Origin: Magicicada septendecula
Taxonomy: Eukaryota; Arthropoda; Insecta; Hemiptera; Cicadidae
Reading direction: 5' to 3'
Assembly (NCBI GenBank): GCA_034769895.1
Contig: CM068373.1
Location: forward strand, 200,426,134-200,490,133
Length of the DNA stretch: 64,000 nt
Position 1 is the first letter of the stretch; the number at the start of each line of letters is the position of its first letter. Made by a program: the position numbers and the translations under genes. Below, piece after piece: positions 42,856-55,683 of the stretch. The notes under the pieces were generated by a model. That model saw nothing but the letters and a program-made list of their open reading frames with translations, was not told the DNA's origin and did not search any database.

Positions 42856-43045
42856 TATTAGTTTTTAACTAAATATAATTATTACACTACGACTCGAAAC
42901 ACAAAACTTTAAAAGGCGAGACTTCTGAAGAAGCCTTTAAAAGGCGAAAGCCGGTTCAGGTTGTAAGGTAAAACTTTTTCGTTTTTACCTATAAAAGTTT
43001 TGTGTTCCGAGTCGTAGTGTAATAATTATATTTAGTTAATTAACG
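42856..43045 (+). mobile_element. Minimal Penelope-like remnant: hammerhead between inverted repeats (copy E)
   Basis: Inverted arms of about 45 bases (about 42867-42911 and 42993-43037) enclose a hammerhead-like motif. The layout is the same as copy D without any coding sequence. It lies in the 3' non-coding part of the DD82E transposon, so it was probably inserted there. Confidence 0.6.
42921..42963 (+). ncRNA. Hammerhead-ribozyme-like motif, copy E
   Basis: CUGAAGA is at 42925-42931, a perfect stem II GCCUUU/AAAGGC, GAA, a loopless self-complementary AGCCGGUU, C at the cleavage position, and stem I ACUU/AGGU with one G-U pair. Confidence 0.55.
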
Positions 43046-43254
43046 GACACGTCATGGACAACGAAATCGAAGTTTAGTTTTTAAGTAGGGGAATACATCT
43101 GAATTTGTTTTGTCTGCGAGAAGTATGTTTTGAGTGAATGCAGTAACGAAAGTTACGCTTGCGTGACATTCAACAGAAACACGTGGTTGCGAAGTAGCAA
43201 CATGGCGATGACATCATTGCAAACGTCAATCCCTCTCCTGTAAAAATTTTAGTA

Positions 43255-43619
43255 TAGCTGTTGTATATGATTGCAAAAGTAGGGCAGCGCTCTTAACAGC
43301 ATTTTTAAGTTTGTAATATGTTAACACATACTTTACATAATTGTTAAAGTTTTTTTGAAATTTTGTGTATTGATATTCTCGTTAAGTTTATTCGATTTAA
43401 TAAACTTAATATTACCTCGAGGATATGTAAAGATCACGCACAAATGAGTCAACAATCACAACAAACTTGAATCTTTGCTCTATTGTAGAAAGATCATTTT
43501 ATTTTAACTTATTTATAAAGAGAGCATTGTATAACCTCAGTTGTTTATCCTGGGAGGAGAAGCGGACAGATAATTATAACTCAAATGATTATATATGTCA
43601 ATTGCCTGGAAACATATAA
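43255..43619. other. Non-coding DNA between two transposons
   Basis: AT-rich, nothing recognised. Confidence 0.5.
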
Positions 43620-43627
43620 TCTGTAAA

Positions 43628-43970
43628 CAGGCCCGGATTTCCCACTTGGCACACTAGGCATGTGCCTAGGGGCGGCAGGCTCAGGGTGGCGGCACGAGGT
43701 GAAAAATTGTTTGTTAAAATTTCATGTTTTCGGTTTTTTAATTACAGTATTTGTATTGGGCACTTGCATTATGGCCAAATAGAAGAAAGAGGTTTTGAAA
43801 TAACCTTTAATTATATCATTGAATAACACGGTATTGACACTGGGCCTGTCAATAGCGGTGGTCGGAGCGGAGCACGGTCGTATATACAGGTCTGGACACT
43901 CTGTTGAAATAATGGGGAGGGGGGCTAACAATAGTACCTAGGGGCGCCAGGACACCTAAATCCTGGCCTG
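43628..43970. mobile_element. hAT MITE with perfect 8-bp target duplication
   Basis: A 343-bp unit begins CAGGCCCGGATTT and its other end, read inward, begins CAGGCCAGGATTTAGG. It is flanked by TCTGTAAA on both sides (43620-43627 and 43971-43978). The size, termini and 8-bp duplication are diagnostic of a hAT-derived miniature element. No coding sequence. Confidence 0.9.
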
Positions 43971-43978
43971 TCTGTAAA

Positions 43979-46899
43979 CCTGTCATAACTGAAGGAATCG
44001 CACAATACTGCAAAAGTATACACCAGCACTGACGCTAATGTAATAAAAAAACAAAAGGTAGGCCTAAATGCGCAGTTGTAAGACTTAGTAGTTGTAAGCC
44101 AGTTTCCTGGGTACCGTAATTTGTTAGCCTTGAAAGGGTTCGTACAAACTAGAAGCGATAGAGGAAGTAGGTTATGCTCAAGACTAATGACTAAACATAG
44201 ACTGAAACCCTTGAATGATATTAGAGCTTTTGTCCGGAATGGCGATGGAACTGTACAATTATTGTTAGTAAATTGAACTCTGTGATTACGGAGATAGAAC
44301 TGTACGGTAAACTGGGTAAACCATCAATACAACAAAAGCATACTGTATTTGTAAACCTAATGCTCTAAGTTAGTTAAAACTAATTAGTATAAGTAGATAT
44401 TTGTTAATCTAACCTAAAACAATACCAGTCCTGTTTATCGGTTGTAAACCTCTTTCAGCGTCGTCCAGTTTTTCCGGATATTTCAAGCTTGCTAATTGTT
44501 TTGTTTTACTACATGTCATTTTCTAAGTCATCTGTTATTTCCTTTCCTCAAAGCGCTTATCTTCCTTAGTTTTTAGTTTCTCTTGGTCCTCCTTACATGA
44601 TTTACGTTAGTAATATTTCCTGGCCTATTGCTTGGACATGTTCACACCGGGGAAGTTATTTTACTTATATTTCCTTATTAATAAGTAAGGGCAATAAGGA
44701 ACTCTGTGTTGTCTGATTTTGCAAACACTGTATATTAACTGAAATAACTTAGCTATTAAAAATGAATGCACTAATAACAACGATTGACAATTTTGAGTCG
44801 GAAACCTAATCCATGTTAACCCTTAACCACAAACAAATCACGTATTCCGATTCCAGCAAGATGATGCATTTGAAGTGATAGAAAGTGTAACAAGTAGAAC
44901 CTTGAGTCAACAACGTCTGGTCAATTACTGTTAAGCAGATTTAATTACCTGTTCTGCCTTGTTTGCTCATAATGAAGGCAGGTCACCTGAGACCAAGAAG
45001 GTAACTTCATAGTCTATATTACTAGTTCCCGCCATGTACCTTATAAACTCTAGTTAGTAGAAAACGGGGTTTTATCGACAAGCAAGTATGGTTTCGACTG
45101 AAACGTGCTCAAATGTATGTGTCGCGGCTGGGGCAATGAGCAAATAACATTGTATTATAATTGGTAAATTGTTTTATTATGTAACAATGTAAGAACCGTA
45201 AGCTGTTATGTCTAAAGGCAGATAGCATACAGAAAATACTTGCCTTCGCATTGAAAACCAGCGAAATTATATCCGTGCTTTTGATCTCTTCTGACCTTTT
45301 AACCTGAGTTGTAAACACGAATCAATCCACTCCTGCTCATCACAGTGGATCGCTGTGGATACGCTGTGAATATTCCAAACGCCAAGTATGCACTCAGAAA
45401 GTAAAATATAAGTAACTAAAACATTTTATTGCTGTCGGTTCTAGGAATTTAAAATGTTTGCCCATATGGTCACTATAGGCCAAAAATTAAATTAGGATAG
45501 AAGTCAAAATTAACAAAAAATTAAGAGTCCAAATTGGCCATTTGTAAGGCCTATCAAACCAACATAAAGTTTATGTTTGAATACAAAATAATTATTTCCG
45601 GTACTGAGCTTATTATTTGTAAACTTTTCATTTTCATGTGTATACAAAAGCACATGAAAAGTAAAAAGAAAAAAGGAACAAAAGAAATCGAAAGTACAAA
45701 AATGGATATACGGTCATACTTCTTCTATCGGTTTTACATATTGTCTATAATAATCACAAAATATTAGAAATTTAATAACCATTATCTATCATCCGTGTTT
45801 TGTAGTTAGATTGCAAACAGTTGTAGCATAAACAGAAAAAAAACACAAATTAATTTATAAAATATATTACGTATATTTTTCGTATGTTTTATCTTTTCTA
45901 TATAAGTTTTCCTTCAAGTTTTCATAATTATGCTTTAAAAAAAATGTTTTTCTTATTTAATCGTTTCATGTACTAAAGAACAAATTTTATGACAACACCT
46001 TTACCTGTTAAAAATAAATTTCTTAGAAAAAAGGAGACGGAAAACGAATTTGAAAACAATACCTTTTTTGTTAGATTACACAAAGACTATTGACAGCTGT
46101 CAGGAACGAGATCGTTATACATAGCGTCATACTTACTTAATTTCCCTAGGGGGCCGTTCTTTGCTGACCGGTTTTTCTGAACTCAATTTCCTGTGTGTAA
46201 TTTCACTTGCAAATTCTGATAAAAATCGATTTTCTCTTTACGATGACAAGTCAACGTTACAGTTTTTACAACCAAGAGGTTATTTCCCATCAAAAATTGT
46301 AGAGTGAACAGAGTAACAGTGGGTCGCATGGACCTCTTTTAAAACAAATGGAATAAATTATTGAACACCAGAAAAACCAGTATTCACTAATGATTCCCGG
46401 TTCATTACAACAACGACAATCCTGTTATATTCTTCTTGTTGTGCAGTTGTCGAATACAAACTGTCACAACATTAATAAGTGTTTTAAAAATTACAGTAGT
46501 CCGAATACGAACTAAAATTCATCAATTACAAACACTTTTGTCTGGATATCACTTACAAAACAGAAAAAGGAACTTTTAATTTATAAAAACGTTATTGAAC
46601 TTGACTAAGTACAGAGATAATATAAAGCTGTGAAATAAATTATTTTACAACGGTTGTGCGGATCGTCGTATTGTACAGTGGAAACAGAATAACTGACACC
46701 AGATGAACTCTGGAATTTCAACTTTATTTAGAAACAAACAACAGATATAAATAAACAAAAATAATTTTTCACAATTCTTCAAGGTAAAATTTAGCCAATA
46801 CACGGCAGTAAATATTACAATATTAAAGTTTCGAATCAAGTAACGCTAAACTGCAAATCACAATAACGATCACTCCGGACGGCACTCGTAAACTAAAAC
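43979..46899. other. AT-rich non-coding DNA
   Basis: No gene or repeat that I can support. Frames are under 80 codons and lack features. Confidence 0.55.
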
Positions 46900-47165
46900 T
46901 AAAACTTGGCCGGACGCTGGCTGGTTATTTATAACCACCGAGGTTAAAGGGAAATCTACCGCTTTTTTGCTCAAGTAGTCGAAAAGAGTTGTGTGGTTAC
47001 AGTTGCACTGGAACGCGCTAGAGTTGGTTCCAGTGTCAGACCATAAACAATGCCGCGAGAAATGATCGCTAAACGTCTAGAACCCGCGTCTCGAACAAAC
47101 TCCAGCATTGCATTATGAACGCGTGTGAAATGTCACTTCTTCTCAACGTAGAAAAATGTTGACGA
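46900..47165 (+). repeat. Diverged homologue of the promoter-like block at 37,426-37,660
   Basis: Several stretches align in order: GTTGTGTGGTTACAGTTGCACTGGAA-like, AATGCCGCGAGAAATGATC-like, a CTAGAAC-CGTCTCGAAC stretch, and CGTGTGAAA followed by CTTCTTCTCAACGTA. Like its partner it is rich in GAA/TTC pairs, but the TATA box is not conserved. Confidence 0.5.
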
Positions 47166-50100
47166 TATAATGGTACTATGGACAGGTAGTTTATAAAAAA
47201 TTCAAATTATATGTAAGCGGAGTAAATAGGAACGATAACAATGTGCAATTAAAAAAAGTAGGACGTAAGTAACTGAATTACTAGATTGAAGCGTACCGAT
47301 AAACGAAAATGAATAACTGTAATTCCACATATCTAGGAAAGACTCGTATTCGGACGTAAGTAGGCTATTGTTAAAGAATCATACCAGCTATTAAAAAAAA
47401 AACAGAATTCCTTTCTCTTAAACTAACCCACCACACTCCTTATCTGTACTTCAAACCTCAAGTACTGCCGCCTTAACTGCAAAACTTAATTTTGTATTAT
47501 GTTATTTAATTAAAAGCTGTCTACTGTAATGGCGTTAGGCTTTGCAAGTATTTGCTCACGCAACACAATATATAGTAATTAAAAGTTAACAATCGGGAAG
47601 AAACTGTTAATTATTTTCTGTATTTCAAGAACGTATCATAACTCATATTCAGTTTCTTTAAGGACATACATTATCCTATTAACAATTATTACAGAAACAC
47701 CGTTGGTACCCTTCTTGTTACATTGCGTCGTTGTAGCGGTGTGTCTTTGGACCCTTTGCAGAATTGCAGCATCTGGTCAGAACCCAACGGTTTTCAGATG
47801 ATAAATATCTAGTGTTTGTATAGTAGACAGATGCCTCACCTTACATTTATAATTAAAAGTTGTGTACATAATACAAAATCTTAAACACTGATTCTTATTT
47901 CTCTGCACTTTCTGATTTCCGCTATTCGCTTTCTTTTTAAAAATACTTCTAACTACGGTTTCCCACGTTACTCGCGGTCTGTGTCTTTCTCTCACTTCCT
48001 TCTTTGCCTCTCTCTCTTTATTTTTATTTTGGTCACTCACATTCTCTTGGTATATTGTTATCGTTATTCTTTCTTGTAAAAAGAAAACCCTACTATCTCA
48101 ACTACCTTTGCACTCTGTATACTTCAATGTCGGCTGCACTTTAAAGTCCTCCCTTATTTGTTCGTCCCTTTCTCTGTTTTTCTTGTGTTCCCCTTCTAAC
48201 TGTCGAAAATATTCCACTCATTCTCCCTGCATTCAATTTTTCTAATTTTGTTTTAACTTCATCATACAGTATACATCTGCAAGCAACGACAAAACGCAAA
48301 AATCGGCGACCCGTTTGAAAGCGACTGCCTGTGTCATTGACTGGCAACGTAGGAGTGACAACACAAAGCATAGTGCTCTAAGATTTTGCACCAATCCACT
48401 CTCTAATATAAAGAATTCTTACGCAAAGTAGGTAATCAAATTTGGATACATGTCGGACGTAGTAATGTTTACGTGGTTTTTAAAGTTGCAGTTTCGAATG
48501 CTCTGGAGCTTTAAACTGGTTTAAAGTTAAGTCAAAAGTAACAAATTATCTGGAGTTCAGGAACTTACTCCAGTATTTGAGACGATAAACTTTTAATCAA
48601 CATGACAGTATTTTTATAGGATCGTATGTATTGTTATTATGAAACGGTAAAAGAAATTATTAGAATCGAGATATCTGAAGCTCAAGAGCGTTATTAAAAA
48701 TTTTATAAGACAATAACACAATGATTTTCCTGGTTGTAAGGTTTCTATGAATTTCCATTAATCTAAATATACTAATACAATACACACACACTGGCAAATA
48801 ATAAAAGTTACGAAGTTAAATACAATTTCAATAGTCCGTAACACAATGAAACAAGTAAACATTTAAGAGTTTGACCAATTATACTCTAATCTCATGTGGC
48901 ACTATATAAACGCTCAGTTTCCGATAAAATTAAACTCTCACAGTTTCAGATATTCTTTATATATTAAGGCAGGCAAAGTCATCATGTAGTGTGTTGTAAT
49001 TTAGAATCTTCCAGGGGGTGTCACTTTAATCGCTTCGTCTATAGAATTTACATTATGAGGTACTATCGCTAGATAGTTTTAGGTAATTCCATAAACATTA
49101 CGCTCGAGGTCATAACAACCTTACAGTTGTATAATCAATTTAATTTTCAGGAAGTGACCACCTTAATTTTCTTTAATTATTAATACGCAAACTTAACTGT
49201 TAAGGTCTATTTTACAATTTGTGTACTATAACTCTTTTGCAACAACGATTCAATGCCATTAAAGGCTTAATGTCTTTGTTTCTGTTCAACGCTGTCAGCG
49301 TGAATACACGACCACACGTGTATAAACGTATGTTGCGGCACTGGAGATAAAGCAGAAACACTAGGTTATAGCCATGAAATTATATCGATAGCGTCAATTA
49401 CAGGTAATCATGCAAACATGTCCGAACGATTGACAAGTTGCTACAGCTCAAGCTAGGAACTATACATTGTAACTCCCTGAGTACCGTAACTGAAACTGTG
49501 AAAGTGAACTAAAATAAAAATTATATTGTCAAATCGCGTAAAATAAATTTCCATAACAGATAATTCTCATGAGACGTTTATCTGTACAGGTATGTAGATT
49601 GTGGCGTTAGGAAACTGACAGCGTTAGACTGAAAGTGTCACTAGAAGTTTGTATATGTACGCATATGAATAAAAAGTAGTTCCTTTGTTTCTCGGGCTTT
49701 CACACTAAATGTCACTTTGCAGACGTGCCGTCAACTCCAGTTAACTAACAGCGTTGTTACGTAATTCAGTTTGTTGCTGGTCACGATGTAGTAACTTTAC
49801 GTTTCCTGTTCAATTATCAATAATCAGTTTAAACTTCGCGTATGTATGTGCGTTTTGAAGTGTAACGTTATGTCGTAGATATATTTGTCAAAAGAATATT
49901 TTATCTTAGATATTTCATGAGGGTTTTTAATATTTCTTTAATTTATGTTGTTGTTAAATGTTATAAGTCAAATGTAATTCACAAGGATTACGCAAAGTAC
50001 TTCCTGAAGAATAAATAAAGGATTCTCCTCAGTCTGACTTGCAACATCTAATGAGAACAAACCTGCAACGGAGAGGTCAATATTTTTAAAAACACACCAA

Positions 50101-53100
50101 TAATCAGTACACAAAAGAAAAGAAGGAAATAAGACCCAGGAAACAGGAGAAGTTTTTAACTTACAAAATTTTTGTTTTAAGAGCATTTAAGTCAAAGAGA
50201 AAGAAAAAGTCGTGTTAGGAATACGGAAACTAATCTATTAGGAATATTTTAATTAAAAAATTAATTAAAATGAAATTTGCCTTTTTAGTAATAGCAACTG
50301 AGATTCTGGAAGTATGTGGACTAGCGGAAACAGGTCGTAAATAGGACTATCAGGTCCTACAGGAACGCACATAAACAGATTGAGAAAGTTAAAACAAAAG
50401 ATAAAATAATTATAGCAAGGAACATAAATGGAAGACCGATAAATAAAATAATAACATGAAAATTGGAATGACATTTCCAAATTATACAGTCGTATACTGT
50501 AAATTATTAATTTATTAAATAAACAAATATATATGTTTTTGTGATTAAATTAATCTGCAAACAAAAAATACCGAGAGATGAACAATTAAACATAGCCTTC
50601 CTTGCACCGTAATTTATATTTACACAGCTGTTTCTCTCCAAGTAAAGGAAATCTTCCTGTCTCCCCCCAAACACAAACTGTTTGTGAAACCACCTTTCAG
50701 CAGTGATTAAGTACATAACATAAAACATCACATAACGGTAGGGTATCTGTATGCAGTATGGAGACTGTCAAGACTTTCACTACAGATTCTGTGTATTGAG
50801 TACAATAATCTACACACACCATCCCTTCTCCACATCTCCCCATTTCTCTCTTTCTCTCTGACTCCCTCTCACTCTATATCTATCTGTCATTACATTACAT
50901 TGCGTAAATATACTTTGTTAGAAACACCAACATTATCAATAACCAAAATTTTGAGTTTTATTTTATTTCATAATACCGAGAACCAGTCAATCCTGTTTGT
51001 CACAGTTAGAACCTTCACAAGCCCTGACAAAATTATTGTTTCTCCACAACTCGGAATCGGCTAGATTCGTACCCTGCCAATTAATGTGGAGGTATCGTCA
51101 CATAGTCAATAATTTATGTCACAATTATGGGCCTATATTAACAACTGTTGAATGTGTAATAGATGCAGATACGTATTTAAGTGTAGGAGTGTACGTTTAG
51201 CTGTTGCTTGTTGGTTTTTTAACGAATTTTTGATACGAATGGGCAAAGGTTTTCATGTGGTTCAAACCCCACAAAATTGTCCACTCAGTTAATAAACCGT
51301 AGCATTGTGTTGTTTTATTGCCTTACCAAATTAAAATTTGTATATTACTTAAATCAGTAAGAATAATGAATTCCACAGGAATGTTGCTAAGAGTTAGGAT
51401 CTAGGTGCTAGGATCATTATTTCTGTCGCCATCACTTTGTTCGTTGTTGTCGTCTTTATCATCACTAAGTCTGCAGGTTGCTTTAGAAGTATGAACCGGA
51501 AGTCTGTCATCACGTGGCACAGGTTATAACGCAGAATCTAAATTAGGATAATTAATCGTGTGCTTTGATTCAGTAGAGAAACGTTTTGGATTAGTGAGGC
51601 AAGAATAACAACCTGAAATTATGGAGTTTCTGCTCTCTCTACATGGAAAATGGCATCGATAGTCAAATACCCTGAAGTCAATCTCTTTAATTACTTATAC
51701 CATGTGCTACAACAAACTTCAGGAACCTAACGTTTAGTTTGGACTCTTATTTTGGATCCAATAAGCAGCTCGTAGGCTTTTTACTACATGAACGAGCTTA
51801 CGTTTCATTTCTGTGAGAAGTATAACAGAATGTATTATCCCTATTTACACACCTTCTAAACATAATGAAACATATATTTATTTACAACGTTCTCTCTTTA
51901 AGCTGCTGTCACTACGGCAAACACAGGATGGCGGAATGTTTTGTCCGATCGACGGGGATCTCACAGATAGTGAGCGCTATTCAGAACAGTTAATACCAGT
52001 TTAATTTTGATTAAATAATTTTATTTATTAGGCCTAATTGTTTAATGAAAAACATTACAATCTTAATATAAGTCTCAAACCACTACTAAAACAAAAAGTT
52101 AGGTAATAGAGGAAAACAAATTTTAAATTTGAAGGTTTCATTCAAAAATACACATACAAAAATTCATTTTAATCGAGAAGTTAGAACATGTGTTGTGCAG
52201 CGCTGTTAGCACACGCATGAAATCTACAGTGAATAACATAATGACACTTTATTTATATCTTACATTTTGCTTGCTCGCCGTGGTTTTAATAAAATTAAAG
52301 CGTTGCATAAGTTTTCACAATTTTTGTATCTCTGTAAATATTACTCTGAAGTAACGTATACTCTAAGTTCTCTACATCGTTAGGCTAGTAATCCTAAAAT
52401 CAATTGTGAAAATTTACACCTATCATTAGCACTTTGTTTATCCCTTAAATACCATCATCCCTACTCCCGCTTAACCTGCTACCGTTATGCATATTTCTCC
52501 TTGTTAAACGCTTTGTCTAATTTTTCCTTCCTCACATTTGATTAAAAAATTATCACTACGGTCACCTACTGTTGACTTTTGTAAAAATCGTTTAAATGAA
52601 CCTTTAATTATTATACTTCACGTTTCACGTTTTTGATTTTAACTACGTTACTTAAAAGTTAAATACAAATTTAAACCGTCCTGAGTACGAATATGGGAAA
52701 ATGGGAAACATCCAGTCAATACAATATCTGGACTACGGGACTGTAAATGTTAAGTTCCGGAAGTTCCGACCCCAGCTATTACTGTTCCACTCGACTTGCT
52801 TCTAATTTACAATCCGCTCCCACCCTTAAAGTCTGGTTGTTTATTGCATACGTAATTTTTATTTCAACACATAGTACATCCCTAGAACGATCTAGACAGA
52901 CGTACAATATAGTTGTACACAATATTGTATTTATTGAATAAAAAGTTGATTACTGACAGAACCACTCAGCTGCTACAAAAAGAACATACCCCCTTATAGC
53001 ATGATATAACGATAATAGTGTATGATACTGGAGAAATAAGCTGTGAGAATACAGCAAAACAGTTTCATAATTAAAGACTTTATAGTACAAAAAAAGTTTA

Positions 53101-53929
53101 CACGTTGCAACCAAACATATCCAGGTAGAAAAGGTTACTTGCAAAATGAAAAACGAATTCTTTTGGCAAAGCGGTTTTATTTCGCAAAAGCATAAAATAT
53201 TTTAAATCCAGTATTATCTCTAACAGATTTAAAAACTCAAACATACACAGAGTAAAAATAGGGAGAACAAACAGTGCCTTGTGTTCAAGAGAATTTAGGG
53301 AAGTCATTTAATAACGAAAACAATTTGTTAAGTAATTCCGAAAGAACTTCTAATTCATGTAATAAAACACAATGAATAATAAAGTGTGAAATGAAATATA
53401 ATGATATCTACTTAATACTATTTCTATTGGACATTTAGCGTTCTTTAAACTACCAGTTCATTGCTGATACTTTAAACTCATCTCTTTTAACAACAGATTA
53501 ATATTTGTATTTCCTATCGCCAGACAAATGTACCTTTTATTTTTTAATGCATACGTTTTTATTACCGCTCTAACAGCTACTCGTCTTTTAGCATGTGTGC
53601 ATTTAGCTTTTACTTCTCAAGTTATTTTAGAGTTCCATTGTAATACAGTGCTTAATTGTCAGCACTGTATTAAATAAATAATTATGTTCATAATATTGCT
53701 ACTGTCCTGTTTCATCTTAATGAAAAGCAACCAAAGGTACTCAAGGGGACAATGGACGGTAAATTCAATGTGTTTTCAGTCATTTGTGTTATATAAAGTT
53801 TATTGTATAAGGCATTATTTATTTTCCCTTCACCTATTAAAATACTTTCATCAAAAAAATTTAGTTTCTATTATTTTCATTTGATATTATCCTTTGTGCT
53901 ACTCAAACTTTGTTTATATAAAAGCTATA
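47166..53929. other. 6.8 kb of AT-rich DNA without a recognised gene
   Basis: No ORF over 90 codons. A minus-strand Lys/Arg/Glu-rich frame at 48040-47777 and another at 48371-48141 have no recognised domain and look like purine bias. A (CT)-rich run is near 50,840-50,880. Nothing else stands out. Confidence 0.55.
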
Positions 53930-54455
53930 TAGGCGAGCGGCACACCCCTAAAACGTCAGTCAGAAACAGCAATATGTGACCACGCATTACTAATGTCTAA
54001 TTTCAATTTTACTTTATGTTTTTGAGGTCGCTGAATATGAATCCGAGGTTATTTTTTACCTAGGAATGGGGGAACACTGCACAAAATGGCAACGAACTGA
54101 ATAAATAGAAAAAAATATTTTAACGTTTTTTCCTGTTTAACTTGCTATATCTTCGGCAGTTCTTGATATTTCTTTTTGAAATTTTAACCACTAATTCTTT
54201 GAAGTATTAACATTAAAACGCGACATGTTAAAAGTCTGTAAAGCTTGTCTTTGTTGAAAAGTGAATTTTCAAACATTTTCCGCGTGGTTTTGTGGATCAT
54301 TTCATTCGGCCGCAAAAATTGAATGACAAAGTTTCGAAGTTCTAAAATCTAACTATTAGGTATTAAAATATCATACCTAAGAAAGTTTTCTGGAAAGTTA
54401 CAGCTTTTCATCTCGAATAGGAAAAAAGATATGCGATTTTGAAGTTCAGTATTGG

Positions 54456-54496
54456 TTCCGCGGGCGCGCGCTCGCTGCGCGCTCAAGCCCGCGGAA
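54456..54496. repeat. CpG-rich hairpin inside the left arm
   Basis: TTCCGCGGGC at 54456-54465 pairs with GCCCGCGGAA at 54487-54496 around a loop that is itself a partial GCGCGC palindrome. The mirror copy is at about 55,016-55,056. It is the only strongly CpG-rich spot in the region. Confidence 0.85.
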
Positions 54497-54573
54497 GCGC
54501 TTGGCGATGTTTTATTGCGACCATTACTATCTTATAAGTTAACGAATGGAAACAAGCGACGCATTCTATAATT

Positions 54574-54837
54574 ATGTCTAAGGATATCCAAAAGTTTGGC
54601 TGGTTGATGGTAAATGGACATTTAACTTTTGATTATTACGAAGGGTGCACTGCAATAGAAATACTGCAACAATATTTTTGTTCCTGCACTGGAAAGCATG
54701 CCTGTACGACTGCAACGTGTCCATGTATAAAGTCTAATTTAACATGCTGTGATGTTTGTTCCTGTAATGACTCTTGTACGAATTTAGAAGTAGAAATTTG
54801 TAACGACTCTTCATCAAATCTTCAAATAAATGAGTAA
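54574..54837 (+). CDS. Small cysteine-rich (CXC-like) protein, 87 aa
   Basis: ATG start, TAA stop, intact. The first 24 residues are ordinary. Then come cysteines at 25, 36, 38, 44, 49, 51, 58, 59, 62, 64 and 68, in repeated C-x-C pairs. This pattern recalls the zinc-binding CXC (tesmin/TSO1-like) repeat, which often binds DNA, but no database match was made. The last 20 residues are acidic. It is the only ORF of the foldback element and lies exactly between the arms. It could bind the element ends or be the remaining C-terminus of a larger transposase; a TIR-internal position with a normal ATG favours a real gene product. Confidence 0.6.
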   Translation: MSKDIQKFGWLMVNGHLTFDYYEGCTAIEILQQYFCSCTGKHACTTATCPCIKSNLTCCDVCSCNDSCTNLEVEICNDSSSNLQINE

Positions 54838-55683
54838 TTTAATTTTAATTTAATGAATTTTCTTTATTTTAAATCTTATTATTATTACTAATATTAATAC
54901 ATTTATGTTAGTATAAATAACTATTTAAATTGACGGAAACCATAGGTGAAAAATAACAAAAATTTATTCAAACCTTATAAGATAGTAATGGTCGCAATAA
55001 AACATCGCCAAGCGCTTCCGCGGGCTTGAGCGCGCAGCGAGCGCGCGCCCGCGGAACCAATACTGAACTTCAAAATCGCATATCTTCTTTCCTATTCGAG
55101 ATGAAAAGCTGTAACTTCCCAGAAAACTTCCTTAGGTATGATATTTTAATACCTAATAGTTAGATTTTAGAACTTCGAAACTTTGTCACCCAATTTTTGC
55201 GGCCGAATGAAATGATCCACAAAACCACGCGGAAAATGTTTGAAAATTCACTTTTCAACAAAGACAAGCTTTACAGACTTTTAACATGTCGCGTTTTAAT
55301 GTTAATACTTCAAAGAATTAGTGGTTAAAATTTCAAAAAGAAATATCAAGAACTGCCGAAGATATAGCAAGTTAAACAGGAAAAAACGTTAAAATATTTT
55401 TTTCTATTTATTCAGTTCGTTGCCATTTTGTGCAGTGTTCCCCCATTCCTAGGTAAAAAATAACCTCGGATTCATATTCAGCAACCTCAAAAACATAAAG
55501 TAAAACTAAAATTAGAGATTAGTAATACTTTGGTCACTATAGACTCATTTTCAGGGGGTGTGCCGCTCGCCTAATAAGACTGTGTAAGTGTTAAAATAAT
55601 GCAGTGCCTAATATTACGTCTGAAAACAACATACACTATCACTTCGCAACTAACAGGTGTTGAAAATAATATCAGCAAAATAA

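Larger units (their letters stand above)
40776..43252 (+). mobile_element. DD82E-type transposon (Sailor-like), complete ends with TA duplication
   Basis: Terminal inverted repeats begin CTACAATTTTTACAGGAGAG on the left and CTAAAATTTTTACAGGAGAG on the right and match for about 35 bases. Both ends are flanked by TA (40774-40775 and 43253-43254), the target duplication of the IS630/Tc1/mariner group. The element is 2,477 bp and holds one transposase reading frame, broken once, and a nested Penelope-like remnant at about 42,856-43,045. Confidence 0.9.
53930..55573. mobile_element. Foldback-type element with about 600-bp inverted repeats and a small Cys-rich ORF
   Basis: The ends are TAGGCGAGCGGCACACCCC and its reverse complement. 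The left arm is 53930-54538 and the right arm 54974-55573, about 95% identical; the middle is only about 435 bases. Flanking bases read ATA on both sides, a possible 3-bp target duplication. Each arm contains a CpG-rich inner hairpin. The element encodes one 87-codon ORF. The family is not recognised; foldback, MULE-like or virus-derived hairpin elements are all possible. Confidence 0.88.

Noticed and set aside
47777-48371. Two Lys/Arg-rich minus-strand frames as a split gene
   Set aside because: Their composition follows a purine-rich strand bias, and no motif or splice signals link them.
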